DNA of 64,000 nucleotides, from assembly GCF_001512295.1 (NCBI RefSeq), contig NZ_LNUP01000015.1, positions 278,958-342,957 on the forward strand. Direction: 5' to 3'. This document shows, in pieces, positions 49,092 through 60,716 of the stretch; positions within the stretch are counted from its first letter, which is position 1, and every line of letters begins with the position of its first letter. The position numbers and the translations under genes are program-made. The stretch is from Pseudomonas sp. EpS/L25. GTDB taxonomy: Bacteria > Pseudomonadota > Gammaproteobacteria > Pseudomonadales > Pseudomonadaceae. Below the pieces are notes generated by a model, which was not told where the DNA came from, ran no database searches, and worked only from the letters and a program-made list of their open reading frames with translations.

Positions 49092-50873
49092 CTAACGTTC
49101 ACTCTGGGGCGTGACGCGCAATACTTCTTCCACGGTAGTGAGACCGGCGGCGATCTTCTGCGCGCCCGACAATCTCAGGCTGCGCATGCCTTCCTTGAAG
49201 GCCTGGCGGCGCAGGGCGGTGATGTCGGTATCGCCCGTCACCAGTTCGCGCAGACTATCCGAGAGGGTGAGGATTTCGTAGACCCCGGCGCGACCCCGGT
49301 AGCCGGTGTCGCGACATTCCGGACAGCCCACCGGCTGCATCGCCCCGGTAGGCAGTGGCGCATTCCAGGGCTTGGTCAGCTCCTGCCAGGTGGCCGGGTC
49401 CAGCTCGGTGGGGGTCTTGCACGCCGGGCAGAGGGTGCGCACCAGGCGCTGGGCCATGACGCCGAGCACCGTGGCGCGGATCAGGTAGTAGGGCACCCCC
49501 AGTTCGATCAGCCGGCTCACCGAGCTGGGCGCATCGTTGGTGTGCAGGGTGGAGAGCACCAGATGACCGGTGAGCGCCGCCTGAATGGCCATTTCGGCGG
49601 TCTCCAGGTCGCGGATCTCACCGATCATGATGATGTCCGGGTCCTGCCGCATCAGCGCCCGTACGCCGCTGGCGAAGGTCACCTCGATATTGGGCTGCAC
49701 CTGCATCTGGTTGAAGGCGTCCTCCACCATCTCGATGGGGTCTTCGATGGTGCAGACGTTCACCTCGGGCGTGGCCAGCTGCTTGAGGGTGGTGTAGAGC
49801 GTGGTGGTCTTGCCCGAACCGGTGGGGCCGGTGACCAGGATGATGCCGTTGGGCTGGCCGGTCATGCCGGCCCAACGCTTGAGGTCGTCGGCGGAGAAGC
49901 CGAGCTGGTCGAAGCTCTTGAGCAGCACGTCCGGGTCGAAGATCCGCATCACCAGCTTCTCGCCAAAGGCGGTGGGCATGGTCGACAGGCGCAGCTCCAC
50001 TTCCTTGTCGCCGGCCATGCGTGTCTTGATCCGGCCGTCCTGGGGCTTGCGCTTCTCGGCGACGTTCATACGCCCGAGGTTCTTGATCCGGCTGACCACC
50101 GCCAGGGTGACCTGGGCCGGGAACTGGTAGACGGTGTGCAGCACGCCATCGATGCGGAAGCGCACCGCGCCCTGCTCACGGCGTGGCTCGACGTGGATAT
50201 CGCTGGCGCGCTGCTGGAAGGCGTACTGGAACAGCCAGTCGACGATGTTGACGATATGGGCATCGTTGGCGTCCGGCTCGCTGTCGCCAGCGCCCAGGTT
50301 GACCAGTTGCTCGAAGTTGCCGACACCGCTGGTCTTCTGCTCCACCGCCGAGGCACCGGTGACCGAGCGCGCCAGGCGAAAGAATTCCTGGGTGTAGCGG
50401 GTGATGTCGGCGGGGTTGGCCACCACGCGCTTGATCGGCCGCTGCAGCACATGGGTGAGGTTGCTCTCCCAGCTGTGCACGAAGGGTTGGGCGCTGGCCA
50501 CCGTCACCTCGTCCGGGCTCACCGCCACGGCGAGGATCTTGTTGCGCTGGGCGAAGGCGTAGGACATCAGCGGAGTGACCGAGGCCACGTCCACCTTGAG
50601 CGGATCGATGCGGTAGAAGGGCTGGCCGGAGTATTCGGCCAGCCAGCGGGTCAGGCTGTCCAGATCCAGCTTGCGCCCGGGACGGGCGAGATCGTCCACG
50701 CTCTGCGCCGCCAGGAATTCCAGCGGATGCTGCTGCGGATTGGCGGAGCCTCGGCGCAGCAGCAGGCACTGTTCGGCGGTCTGCTGGTCGATCCGCTGCT
50801 GGCTGACCAGCTCGCGCAGGATATCGCCCAGATCGAGCCAACGGTCGGCGGAAGGAGAGGCTATGGCGGACAT
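49092..50873 (-). CDS. GspE/PilB-family secretion ATPase (orphan)
   Basis: A 593-residue ATPase of the type II secretion/type IV pilus family. It has an N-terminal GspE-N domain (about 1-150), the nucleotide-binding core with Walker A GPTGSGKTTTLYTTL near residue 345, an Asp box (TIEDPIEMVEDAF), Walker B (DPDIIMIGEIRDLETAEMA) and a His box (LVLSTLHTNDAPSSVSRL). A zinc-type tetracysteine pair follows (CPAC and CPEC, about 475-520). No other secretion or pilus gene is adjacent. The position matches a probable secretion pathway ATPase near gcvH1/argA in P. aeruginosa, so it is a conserved orphan whose partner machine is unknown. Confidence 0.93.
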   Translation of the reverse strand: MSAIASPSADRWLDLGDILRELVSQQRIDQQTAEQCLLLRRGSANPQQHPLEFLAAQSVDDLARPGRKLDLDSLTRWLAEYSGQPFYRIDPLKVDVASVTPLMSYAFAQRNKILAVAVSPDEVTVASAQPFVHSWESNLTHVLQRPIKRVVANPADITRYTQEFFRLARSVTGASAVEQKTSGVGNFEQLVNLGAGDSEPDANDAHIVNIVDWLFQYAFQQRASDIHVEPRREQGAVRFRIDGVLHTVYQFPAQVTLAVVSRIKNLGRMNVAEKRKPQDGRIKTRMAGDKEVELRLSTMPTAFGEKLVMRIFDPDVLLKSFDQLGFSADDLKRWAGMTGQPNGIILVTGPTGSGKTTTLYTTLKQLATPEVNVCTIEDPIEMVEDAFNQMQVQPNIEVTFASGVRALMRQDPDIIMIGEIRDLETAEMAIQAALTGHLVLSTLHTNDAPSSVSRLIELGVPYYLIRATVLGVMAQRLVRTLCPACKTPTELDPATWQELTKPWNAPLPTGAMQPVGCPECRDTGYRGRAGVYEILTLSDSLRELVTGDTDITALRRQAFKEGMRSLRLSGAQKIAAGLTTVEEVLRVTPQSER

Positions 50874-51062
50874 CTGGACTCCTGATTAAAGGTGGTCGCA
50901 CTCGGGTTACGCCCGGTACCTGACCGGGGGTGGCCGTCCTGTCGTATCCGCCAGGACGGCCGCCTCCTTCAGCATAGCGACTTTACTTTAAGGAATCGCT
51001 CGCGGCCTTGTGCCATCAGGATGGACGGCTCGGAACGCCTGGCGTTCCTGCTTTCCGGCAGC

Positions 51063-52412
51063 TCAGACCAGGGCTTTCCAGGGCGCCAGGCCATGGACCA
51101 GACGGGCCTGTTCGGCCACTCCAGCGAGGTCGCCATGGGCGCTCAGCGGCGCCAGCTTGCCCAGCTCGCCATAGAGCCGGTCGGCCTCGGGCAGGTCCAG
51201 GGCGCCACGCGCCAGGTGCAGCCACACCTGCATCCGCTCCAGGCGCGGCAACTGCTGCTGGATTAGCTCGGGCTCGGTGATGGCGCGCAGCAGCGGCAGC
51301 TCGGCGGCTTCCTGGGCCAACAGCCGCGGCAGCCACTGGCCGAGAGGGGTTGCGCCCTGGCGCTCGCCACGACCGGTGCGGCCCTGGGTCCAGGCGCGCT
51401 CATGCAGCCAGCGGGCAGCGCGCAGGGAGAACAGCCCCCAGCGCGGCTGCTCCAGCTCGGCGGCGAAGCGCTGCGGTGCCTGGCGGCGGGCGTCCTCGTC
51501 GTCCTGGCCGATCACGGCCAGCGGGCGCCACTCGCTGAGCAGCTCGTCGAGCGTCTGGCGCAGGTCGCGGCTGGTCGCCCGGGGTGCGGCCTGGCCGAGG
51601 CTGCCGAGCAAGGCGCGCAGATCGATCAGTTGGTGCACCCAGTCCACCAGCAGGCGCCAATGACCGTTCCAGCGATATTGCTCGGCCAGGCGCTGGCTGC
51701 CCGCCAGCAGGTGCCAGCCGAGGCGGGCGACGGCGTCGTCCAGTGGCGTGTCGGCGTCCAGTTCGGGCGCGGGCAGATAGAGGGTGTAGCTCGAGGCATC
51801 GTGCAGACGGTAGCCGCGCTCGGCCTTGCTGATGTCGCAGGGCATCAGGGGTAGCTCGGCCGCCAGTTGTTCGGCCAGTTCCAGCAGCGCTGCCGGTTCG
51901 CCCTGGCGCAATTCCAGCTCCACCTCGGCGATGGCGTCGCGTTGTTCGCCCGCGCGCACCTCGCCCTGGTCGAGGGCGACTTCGATGATCGTCCGGGCCT
52001 TGCCACGGCCCCAGGCGATTTCCGCGGCGTCACGGACGAAATCGGTGTCGAACACCGGCTGCAGGCGGCGCAGGTCCAGCTCGGCCAGCTCCGCGGGCCA
52101 GCAGCTGGCGTCGAACAGCGAGGTGTCCAGGGTGGCGTCGGCCAGCGGCCATTCCCACTCGTTGCGCTCGGACAGTCCCGCCACGCTCTGGCCACGGCTC
52201 TTGAGCGTCTGGATGTAACGGTCGCCGTCGCGGCGTACCCGAAGGGCGACCTTGGCATGGGCCAGGTCGCGAGTGTCGGTGTCGTAATAGCAGTTGGACA
52301 GCTCGTGGCGTTGCCAGCCGTCCTTGCAACGCTTCTTGAGCAGGGGATGAGCGCGCAGGGCGTCGAGGGTGGCCGCACTGGCGCGCAGCTTGATTTCGGT
52401 TTCTTTGGCCAT
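51063..52412 (-). CDS. CYTH-CHAD domain protein (inorganic triphosphatase-like)
   Basis: A 449-residue protein. The N-terminal CYTH triphosphate tunnel domain (about residues 1-200) carries the defining ETEIKLR (ExExK) motif plus CYYDTDTRDLAHAKVALRVRRDGDRYIQTLKS. The C-terminal helical CHAD domain (about 215-440) has LGWHLLAGSQRLAEQ and WVHQLIDLRALLGSL, although the histidines usually conserved in CHAD are sparse. CYTH-CHAD proteins such as E. coli YgiF hydrolyse inorganic triphosphate and CHAD domains bind polyphosphate. The ATG at 52412 fits the family N-terminus (MAKETEIKLRA) and follows TGGAGGA. Confidence 0.9.
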   Translation of the reverse strand: MAKETEIKLRASAATLDALRAHPLLKKRCKDGWQRHELSNCYYDTDTRDLAHAKVALRVRRDGDRYIQTLKSRGQSVAGLSERNEWEWPLADATLDTSLFDASCWPAELAELDLRRLQPVFDTDFVRDAAEIAWGRGKARTIIEVALDQGEVRAGEQRDAIAEVELELRQGEPAALLELAEQLAAELPLMPCDISKAERGYRLHDASSYTLYLPAPELDADTPLDDAVARLGWHLLAGSQRLAEQYRWNGHWRLLVDWVHQLIDLRALLGSLGQAAPRATSRDLRQTLDELLSEWRPLAVIGQDDEDARRQAPQRFAAELEQPRWGLFSLRAARWLHERAWTQGRTGRGERQGATPLGQWLPRLLAQEAAELPLLRAITEPELIQQQLPRLERMQVWLHLARGALDLPEADRLYGELGKLAPLSAHGDLAGVAEQARLVHGLAPWKALV

Positions 52413-52582
52413 TGGAGGATCCTGGCGCCGGAAGAGAACGGTCCGGCTCCGTGCCGAGCGCGTCATGACGACGGAGGGCGAGAACGTGGGCGCTAGTTTA
52501 GCCCGTCCCGGCCCCCTGGCGCATGAAGGTTTCATCCCAGGGCGGATGGCGCCATCATGGAGCGGTGTCCAGGAGACCCCCG

Positions 52583-53743
52583 ATGACCCTGCCTGCCCTC
52601 AAGTCGCTGTTCGCCACCCTGATCGCCGAGCCCTCGGTGAGCTGCACCCAGCCAGCGCTGGACCAGTCCAACGCGGGGGTGGTCACTCGCCTGGCCGACT
52701 GGTTCGGCGCCCTGGGCTTCGCCTGCGAGACCCAGGAAGTGGCGCCGGGCAAATTCAATCTCATCGCCACGCTGGGCAGTGGTCCGGGAGGGCTGGTGCT
52801 GGCTGGCCACACCGACACAGTGCCCTACGACGAAGCGCTCTGGCAGGCCGATCCCTTGCGGCTGCGCGAGGCCGACGACCGCTGGTACGGCCTCGGCAGC
52901 TGCGACATGAAGGGCTTCTTCGCCCTGATCCTCGACGCCGTGCGCGACCTGGGGCCACGCCAGCTGCGCCAGCCGCTGATCGTGCTGGCCACCTGCGACG
53001 AGGAATCCTCCATGGACGGCGCCCGCGCGGTGGCCGAGGCCGGCCGCCCCCTGGGCCGCGCTGCGGTGATCGGCGAGCCGACCGGCCTGAAGCCGATCCG
53101 CCTGCACAAGGGCATCCTCATGGAGCGCATCGACATCCTCGGCCAGAGCGGTCATTCCTCCGATCCGACCCTGGGCCGCAGCGCCCTGGACGCCATGCAG
53201 GCGGTGATGGGGGAACTGCTCGAGCTGCGTGCCCAGTGGCAGCGCGAATACCGCAACCCGTTGTTCCTGGTACCCCAGCCGACCCTCAACCTGGGCTGCA
53301 TCCACGGCGGTGACAACCCTAACCGCATCTGCGGCCAGTGCGCCCTGGAATTCGACCTGCGCCCGCTGCCGGGCATGCAGCCGGACGCCCTGCGCGCTGT
53401 CATCCGCGGGCGGCTGCTGCCGCTGGCCGAGCGCTTCGGCGTGCGGATCGACTACCAGCCGCTGTTTCCCGCGGTGCCGCCCTTCGAACAAGCGGCCGAG
53501 GCCGAGCTGGTGCGCCTGGCCGAGCGTCTCACCGGCCACCGCGCCGATGCCGTGGCCTTCGCCACCGAGGCGCCCTATCTGCAGGCGATCACCCAGGAGG
53601 TGCTGGTGCTCGGGCCCGGCGACATCAGCTGCGCGCACCAACCAGAGGAACACCTGGACCTGGCACGGATCGCGCCGACCGTGAGTCTGCTACAGGCCTT
53701 GATCCGCCACTACTGCCTGGGCGACGCGGTGGTCGCCCGATGA
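52583..53743 (+). CDS. argE: Acetylornithine deacetylase
   Basis: A 386-residue M20-family metallohydrolase that releases ornithine from N-acetylornithine in arginine synthesis. Metal-site motifs are LAGHTDTVPYDE near residue 75, GLGSCDMKGFFAL near 108 and LATCDEESSMDGA near 140 (catalytic/ligand glutamates). The dimerisation domain follows (about 180-290). ATG at 52583 follows CAGGAG; the family N-terminus begins at MTLPALKSLFATLIAEPSVSC. It is separated from argA by 158 bp. Pseudomonads also use ArgJ-type acetyl recycling, so its exact contribution is not shown by the sequence. Confidence 0.93.
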   Translation: MTLPALKSLFATLIAEPSVSCTQPALDQSNAGVVTRLADWFGALGFACETQEVAPGKFNLIATLGSGPGGLVLAGHTDTVPYDEALWQADPLRLREADDRWYGLGSCDMKGFFALILDAVRDLGPRQLRQPLIVLATCDEESSMDGARAVAEAGRPLGRAAVIGEPTGLKPIRLHKGILMERIDILGQSGHSSDPTLGRSALDAMQAVMGELLELRAQWQREYRNPLFLVPQPTLNLGCIHGGDNPNRICGQCALEFDLRPLPGMQPDALRAVIRGRLLPLAERFGVRIDYQPLFPAVPPFEQAAEAELVRLAERLTGHRADAVAFATEAPYLQAITQEVLVLGPGDISCAHQPEEHLDLARIAPTVSLLQALIRHYCLGDAVVAR

Positions 53744-53901
53744 ATTGGCCGGTCGCCCGACGTGACTTTTTGTAAACTCCGGGTGGTCTACTGACGCCGA
53801 TTGCCCATCTCTTGTCGAGGAACCTCCGTGCTGCGACGACGCTGAACGCCCTGCCTGCCTTCGTTCACCCTCCCGCCTATCCACCAAGGGTCTTCGTCTC
53901 G

Positions 53902-55200
53902 ATGCACGACTACGTCAACTGGCTCCGCCACGCCTCGCCCTATATCAACGCCCACCGCGACGCCACCTTCGTCGTCATGCTGCCCGGTGACGGCGTCGAC
54001 CATCCCAACTTCGGCAACATCGTCCACGACCTGGTGCTGCTGCACAGCCTGGGCGTGCGCCTGGTACTGGTGCACGGCTCGCGCCCGCAGATCGAATCGC
54101 GCCTGGCCGCCCGCGGCATCGAACCGCGCTTCTACAACGACCTGCGCATTACCGATGGCCCCACCCTGGAAGCGGTGATCGATGCCGTCGGCAGCCTGCG
54201 CATCGCCATCGAGGCGCGGCTGTCCATGGACATGGCCGCCTCGCCCATGCAGGGCTCACGCCTGCGGGTCGCCAGCGGCAACCTGGTCACCGCGCGCCCG
54301 GTCGGGGTGCAGGACGGCGTCGACTTCCACCACACCGGCGAGGTCCGCCGTATCGACCGCCGCGGCATCGGCCGGCTGCTCGACGAGCGCACCATCGTGC
54401 TGCTCTCGCCGCTGGGCTACTCCCCTACCGGCGAGACCTTCAACCTGGCCTGCGAAGACGTCGCCATGCGCGCCGCCATCGACCTGGGCGCCGACAAGCT
54501 GGTGCTTTATGGCGCCGAGCCGGGGCTCCTGGACGAACAGGGCGCGCTGATCCGCGAGATCGGCCCGCAGCAGATCGCCAGCCACCTCAAGCGTCTCGGC
54601 AGCTCCTACCAGGCCGAGCTGCTGGACGCCGCCGCCCAGGCGACCCTGGGCGGCGTGCGCCGCTGCCATATCGTCGGCTATGCCGAGGATGGCGCCCTGC
54701 TCACCGAACTCTTCACCCGTGCCGGCAGCGGCACCCTGGTGGCCCAGGAACCCTTCGAGACCTTGCGCGAGGCCACCATCGCCGACGTCGGCGGTCTGAT
54801 GGAACTGATCCGCCCGCTGGAAGAGCAGGGTATCCTGGTGCGCCGCTCGCGCGAGGTGCTGGAGCGGGAGATCGAGCAATTCAGCATCGTCGAGCGCGAA
54901 GGCCTGATCATCGCCTGCGCCGCGCTCTATCCCATCGCCGACTCGGCGGCGGGCGAGCTGGCCTGCCTGGCGGTCAATCCCGACTACCGCCACGGCGGCC
55001 GCGGCGACGCCCTGCTGGCGCGCATCGAACAGCGCGCCCGTGAGCGTGGCCTGAGCACCCTGTTCGTCCTCACCACCAAGACCGCCCACTGGTTCCGTGA
55101 ACGCGGCTTCGAACCGAGCGGCGTGGAGCGCCTCCCCGCGGCGCGGGCGTCGCTGTACAACTTCCAGCGCAATTCGAAGATTTTCGAGAAGGGGTTGTAA
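53902..55200 (+). CDS. argA: N-acetylglutamate synthase
   Basis: A 432-residue enzyme catalysing the first step of arginine synthesis, acetylation of glutamate by acetyl-CoA. The amino-acid-kinase domain (about 1-285) binds the arginine feedback inhibitor (VVMLPGDGVDHPNFGNIVHDL, RLVLVHGSRPQIESRLA, LLSPLGYSPTGE). The GNAT acetyltransferase domain (about 290-432) has VNPDYRHGGRGDALLARIEQRA. ATG at 53902 gives the same start (M-DYVNWLRHASPYIN) and length as P. aeruginosa ArgA; an in-frame ATG 90 bases upstream is not conserved-looking. It lies downstream of argE on the same strand. Confidence 0.97.
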   Translation: MHDYVNWLRHASPYINAHRDATFVVMLPGDGVDHPNFGNIVHDLVLLHSLGVRLVLVHGSRPQIESRLAARGIEPRFYNDLRITDGPTLEAVIDAVGSLRIAIEARLSMDMAASPMQGSRLRVASGNLVTARPVGVQDGVDFHHTGEVRRIDRRGIGRLLDERTIVLLSPLGYSPTGETFNLACEDVAMRAAIDLGADKLVLYGAEPGLLDEQGALIREIGPQQIASHLKRLGSSYQAELLDAAAQATLGGVRRCHIVGYAEDGALLTELFTRAGSGTLVAQEPFETLREATIADVGGLMELIRPLEEQGILVRRSREVLEREIEQFSIVEREGLIIACAALYPIADSAAGELACLAVNPDYRHGGRGDALLARIEQRARERGLSTLFVLTTKTAHWFRERGFEPSGVERLPAARASLYNFQRNSKIFEKGL

Positions 55201-55215
55201 GGGCGAACTCGGACG

Positions 55216-55363
55216 TAGGTTGGGCCGAGACGCACCATCGTCGAAGCCCAACGCTTGGGTTCTGGCTTATCGCTGCACTGGCTGATTACCGAGTTTTCGG
55301 ATGGTTCTTGTTTCGCCCCCTCGGGCGAGTCACTTTTGCCAGTCGCGGCAAAAGTAACCAAAA
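55216..55363 (+). repeat. Left arm of a long inverted repeat
   Basis: TAGGTTGGG, GAAGCCCAACGCTTGGGTT, TACCGAGTTTTCGG, TTCTTGTTTCGCCC, CGAGTCACTTTTGCCAGTCG and GGCAAAAGTAACCAAAA occur in this order. The same order is found on the opposite strand at 55907-56043. Identity is moderate to high, with indels. Confidence 0.7.
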
Positions 55364-55564
55364 ACGCTGTCCCCACGTTTCGGCCCTGCGCTGCGCTCCG
55401 GGTCCCCTCGCTCCGGCGCCGCTCCAGGGGCACGGCACGAAGGGGCTTCCTGCCCCTCGCGCCTTGCTCGGCGTCCTGCCTCGCATCCCCCTCCGCGACA
55501 CCTACGCTCGGCCTCACTGACGGGGACGGGGCGCCAGCCTGAGGATTCGGTATTTACCGTTTCT

Positions 55565-55647
55565 GTAGCGTGGAAAACCGCGCAGCGTTTTCCACCGGTG
55601 CATAACGCCGATCCCTGTGGACAAGGCTTCGTCGTTGTCCACGCTAC
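55565..55647. repeat. 83-bp element with 10-bp inverted ends and internal hairpin
   Basis: GTAGCGTGGA (55565-55574) and TCCACGCTAC (55638-55647) are perfect inverted ends. An internal stem, GTGGAAAAC...GTTTTCCAC (55570-55595), is also present. A partial copy lies at 16755-16785. The tandem CTACGGG array begins within its right end. Confidence 0.6.
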
Positions 55648-55699
55648 GGGCTACGGGCTACGGGCTACGGGCTACGGGCTACGGGCTACGGGCTACGGG
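55644..55699. repeat. Tandem array of eight perfect 7-bp units
   Basis: CTACGGG is repeated eight times without error and is followed by C and a run of six T. It is a likely slippage-prone microsatellite in non-coding DNA. Confidence 0.9.
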
Positions 55700-55906
55700 C
55701 TTTTTTGGCTATTCAACCAAAACTTTCAGGCTGGCGAATCGCCCCGTTCAGGAGGGCGAACGCCAGTGTCGTGGAGTGGGTCGAGCCGCATGGATGCGGC
55801 GAGAGGTCCAGTGGGCCATGGACGGCCTATCTGGACCGACCCCGGAACGGCGCTGGCGTGAGCGGACCCGAAGCGTAGCGTAGGGCCGGATGGTCGGGGC
55901 AAGCGG

Positions 55907-56043
55907 TTTTGGTTACTTTTGTCGCGACTGACAAAAGTGACTCGCTCGGGAGAGCGAAACAAGAAGTGCCAGCAAAACTCGGTAACCGGCTAGGGCACCA
56001 ATAACCCAAAGCGTCGGGCTTTGCTCTCGCTCAACCCAACCTA
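55907..56043 (-). repeat. Right arm of the long inverted repeat
   Basis: On the minus strand it reads TAGGTTGGG...AAGCCCGACGCTTTGGGTT...TTACCGAGTTTTGCTGG...TTCTTGTTTCGC...CGAGTCACTTTTGTCAGTCG...ACAAAAGTAACCAAAA, parallel to the left arm at 55216-55363. Confidence 0.7.
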
Positions 56044-56050
56044 CGCCACC

Positions 56051-57628
56051 CTACACCCCAATCGTCGCCAAAATACTCGCCTGATACGCCGCCACGAAGG
56101 TATCGAAATCCCCCTGGGGCGCCGCCTCGATCTCCGCCTGCTCCTCCAGCGACTGCCGCGCCATCTGGGCGTAGCCTTCCCGCGCGCCGTCGTTCAGCGG
56201 ATGGGCGGCGAAGTAGGCGGCATGGGCCTCGCTCTGACGCAGACCGAACTCGGCGAAGCTCTCGCCGCGCTCGCGCAGTTCCTGCAGCACCCGCGCCGAA
56301 GGCGTGAGGCGGACGTCGGCGAATTTCTGCCGCTGCACGGCCACGGCCTGGCGATGGGCATCGCCGCCCAGGCTGGCGTCCAGGGTCTCGGCGCAGCGCT
56401 CGATCTGGTCGAGCATCTCCGCCGCCCAGTCGATCATGGTCACCGAGGCGCCGTGACGTTGCAGACGCAGGCCCGGCTTGCGGCCTTCGCGCACCACGCT
56501 GGCGAAGTTGTCGGTACATTCGCTGCACTCGCCGTTGAGCGGCGGACTGCCTTCCAGCGCGCAATAGAGCAGGAAGGCGTCGAGGAAGAGGGCGGTGGTG
56601 GTGTCGATCCCCAGGGGCAGGAAGGGGTCGATATCCAGGCAGCGCACCTCGATGTACTGCACGCCACGGGCCATCAGCGCCTGCACCGGGCGCTCGCCGC
56701 TGCGGGTGACCCGCTTCGGGCGGATGGTCGCGTAGTACTCGTTCTCGATCTGCAGGATGTTGGTGTTGAGCTGCACCCACTCGCCGTTCTGGTGAGTACC
56801 GATCTCCGCGTAGGGCGGGTAGGGCGTGCCCACCGCGCGCCTGAGGCTCTCGGTGTAGGTGGTCAGGTCGTTGTAGTCCGGCGTCAGGCTGGCCTGGGCA
56901 TTGCTCTGGTAGCCCAGGTCGCTCATACGCAGGCTGGTCGCATGGGGCAGGTACAGTGTCCGCTCGTCCAGGGTCTGCAACAGATGCGGACGGCCGCGCA
57001 GGAAGCCGGCATCCAGCGCCGGCGAGGCGCCGAACAGGTACATCAGCAGCCAGCTGTAGCGCCGGAAGTTGCGGATCAGGGCGATATAGCGCGCCGACTG
57101 GTAGTCGCGAGCTTCGCGTGCATCGCCTTCACTCTGGCGCAGCAGCTCCCAGGCCGACTCCGGCAGCGAGAAGTTGTAATGGATGCCGGCGATGCACTGC
57201 ATGGTGCGGCTATAGCGCAGCGCCAGCCCGCGGCGATAGACATGCTTGAGCCGGCCGATGTTGGAACTGCCGTAGTCGGCGATGGGAATCTCGTCCTCCG
57301 CCGGCAGCGCGCAGGGCATGGAGCCACTCCACAGCCGCTCGCCGTCGAGCTGGGCGACCGCGGCGCGATGCACGAGATCCAGCGCCGCCAGTACCTCGGG
57401 GGTGCGGGTGCCGGTAGGGGTGATGAATTCCAGCAACGCCTCGGAGTAGTCCGTGGTGATCTGCGGATGGGTCAGGGCCGAGCCCAGGGCCTCGGGATGG
57501 GGCCGCTGGGACAGCTGGCCGCGGACGTCGACGCGCAAGGCCTCACGCTCGATGCCGTGCAGGCATTCGGTCAGGAGACGGGCATCAGCGCCGAGCAGCG
57601 CCAGGCGGCGGGACAGGATATCGCTCAA
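56051..57628 (-). CDS. gshA: Glutamate-cysteine ligase
   Basis: A 525-residue enzyme that forms gamma-glutamylcysteine from glutamate and cysteine with ATP, the first step of glutathione synthesis. It is of the proteobacterial GshA type: [49 protein letters not shown] at residues 23-70 with the metal/substrate-binding ExE cluster, then [15 protein letters not shown] near 143 and [17 protein letters not shown] near 327. ATG at 57628 gives the family N-terminus. It converges with argA across the inverted-repeat region. Confidence 0.97.
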   Translation of the reverse strand: MSDILSRRLALLGADARLLTECLHGIEREALRVDVRGQLSQRPHPEALGSALTHPQITTDYSEALLEFITPTGTRTPEVLAALDLVHRAAVAQLDGERLWSGSMPCALPAEDEIPIADYGSSNIGRLKHVYRRGLALRYSRTMQCIAGIHYNFSLPESAWELLRQSEGDAREARDYQSARYIALIRNFRRYSWLLMYLFGASPALDAGFLRGRPHLLQTLDERTLYLPHATSLRMSDLGYQSNAQASLTPDYNDLTTYTESLRRAVGTPYPPYAEIGTHQNGEWVQLNTNILQIENEYYATIRPKRVTRSGERPVQALMARGVQYIEVRCLDIDPFLPLGIDTTTALFLDAFLLYCALEGSPPLNGECSECTDNFASVVREGRKPGLRLQRHGASVTMIDWAAEMLDQIERCAETLDASLGGDAHRQAVAVQRQKFADVRLTPSARVLQELRERGESFAEFGLRQSEAHAAYFAAHPLNDGAREGYAQMARQSLEEQAEIEAAPQGDFDTFVAAYQASILATIGV

Positions 57629-57836
57629 GTTGACTTCCTTTGGCGGTACTCGCCCCGGGCAGGGTAGAAACCGACTGAAATGTGGGGGTCGGCCAGGGCC
57701 GACGCGGGGCGGCGGCAGTCACTGCCGCGGTCCGGGTTCAAGCCTCAGACCGTAACCCGCTCAGTTGGCTCCCAGCGTAGCTCAGGCGGCGGCAAAGGGC
57801 GATATGCGCCGCTTCGCCGCTACCCGAACCGGCCGA

Positions 57837-58220
57837 TCACAGGCAGGCGAAGGTCGCCTGGGCCAGGGCGATCAACTTGTCACCCTGATGCACCTTGGCT
57901 TCCAGCACGTGGGTCTTGCGTCCGGGATGGATTACCTGGGCGCGGCAGACCAGTTCACCTTCGCTCACGCCGCGCACGTAGTTGACCTTGCACTCCAGGG
58001 TCACGCTGCCGGGACGGCCGTCGAACAGGCTGTGGCTGGCCTGGCCCAGGGCGGTGTCGATCAGCGAGAAGAGCGCGCCGCCGTGCAGCTTGCCGTGCAG
58101 GTTGATGAGCTGCTCCTGCACGCTCATGCGCACCTCGGACTCGCCCTGTTCGGCCTTGTGGATGGTCATGCCCAGCAGGGTGCTGAAGGCGCTGTCCTTG
58201 CCTACGGGAGAACCGCTCAT
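57837..58220 (-). CDS. Hotdog-fold thioesterase (PaaI/YbgC-like)
   Basis: A 127-residue acyl-CoA thioesterase-like protein. The hotdog signature is NLHGKLHGGALFSLIDTALGQAS near residue 40 with the catalytic-loop HGG, followed by TLECKVNYVRGVSEGELVCRAQVIH. The ATG at 58220 is 2 bp after the tex stop with GAGGAAG placed over the end of tex. A GTG two codons upstream overlapping tex is the alternative. It is co-transcribed with tex. The substrate is unknown. Confidence 0.9.
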   Translation of the reverse strand: MSGSPVGKDSAFSTLLGMTIHKAEQGESEVRMSVQEQLINLHGKLHGGALFSLIDTALGQASHSLFDGRPGSVTLECKVNYVRGVSEGELVCRAQVIHPGRKTHVLEAKVHQGDKLIALAQATFACL

Positions 58221-58222
58221 GC

Positions 58223-60541
<2,319 letters not shown>

Positions 60542-60716
60542 CGGGCTACCTGGCTTGCACGAGAAAAAGCGGGCGGCAGTATACCCGAGCCCGCCGGGCC
60601 GCCGCTTCCTGTGCCACCGCCGCCGCCCGCGAGCGGGCAAAATCTGCTAACAATGGCTCAACGCCGCTGTCGCATGGCCTACGGCATAATCCAGTGCTAG
60701 ATCACAAGGAGCTATC

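Larger units (their letters stand above)
55201..56050. other. Gene-free nested inverted-repeat region between argA and gshA
   Basis: About 850 bp between convergent genes with no credible protein. An outer inverted repeat (55216-55363 with 55907-56043) encloses a GC-rich spacer, an 83-bp element with its own 10-bp inverted ends (55565-55647) and eight tandem CTACGGG units (55644-55699). Confidence 0.7.

Noticed and set aside
46923..50885. A 1320-codon open frame on the plus strand opposite the hybrid kinase and the secretion ATPase
   Set aside because: It spans two convincing minus-strand genes, is rich in Gln/Gly/Ala/Val typical of an antisense frame in GC-rich DNA, and has no family motif.
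55644..55699. CRISPR array
   Set aside because: The repeat is a direct 7-bp tandem with no spacers; no cas genes are in the window.
55598..55883. Short plus-strand frames encoding repeated ATGYGLR-type peptide
   Set aside because: The peptide repeat is only the translation of the 7-bp CTACGGG array; there is no ribosome-binding site or family.
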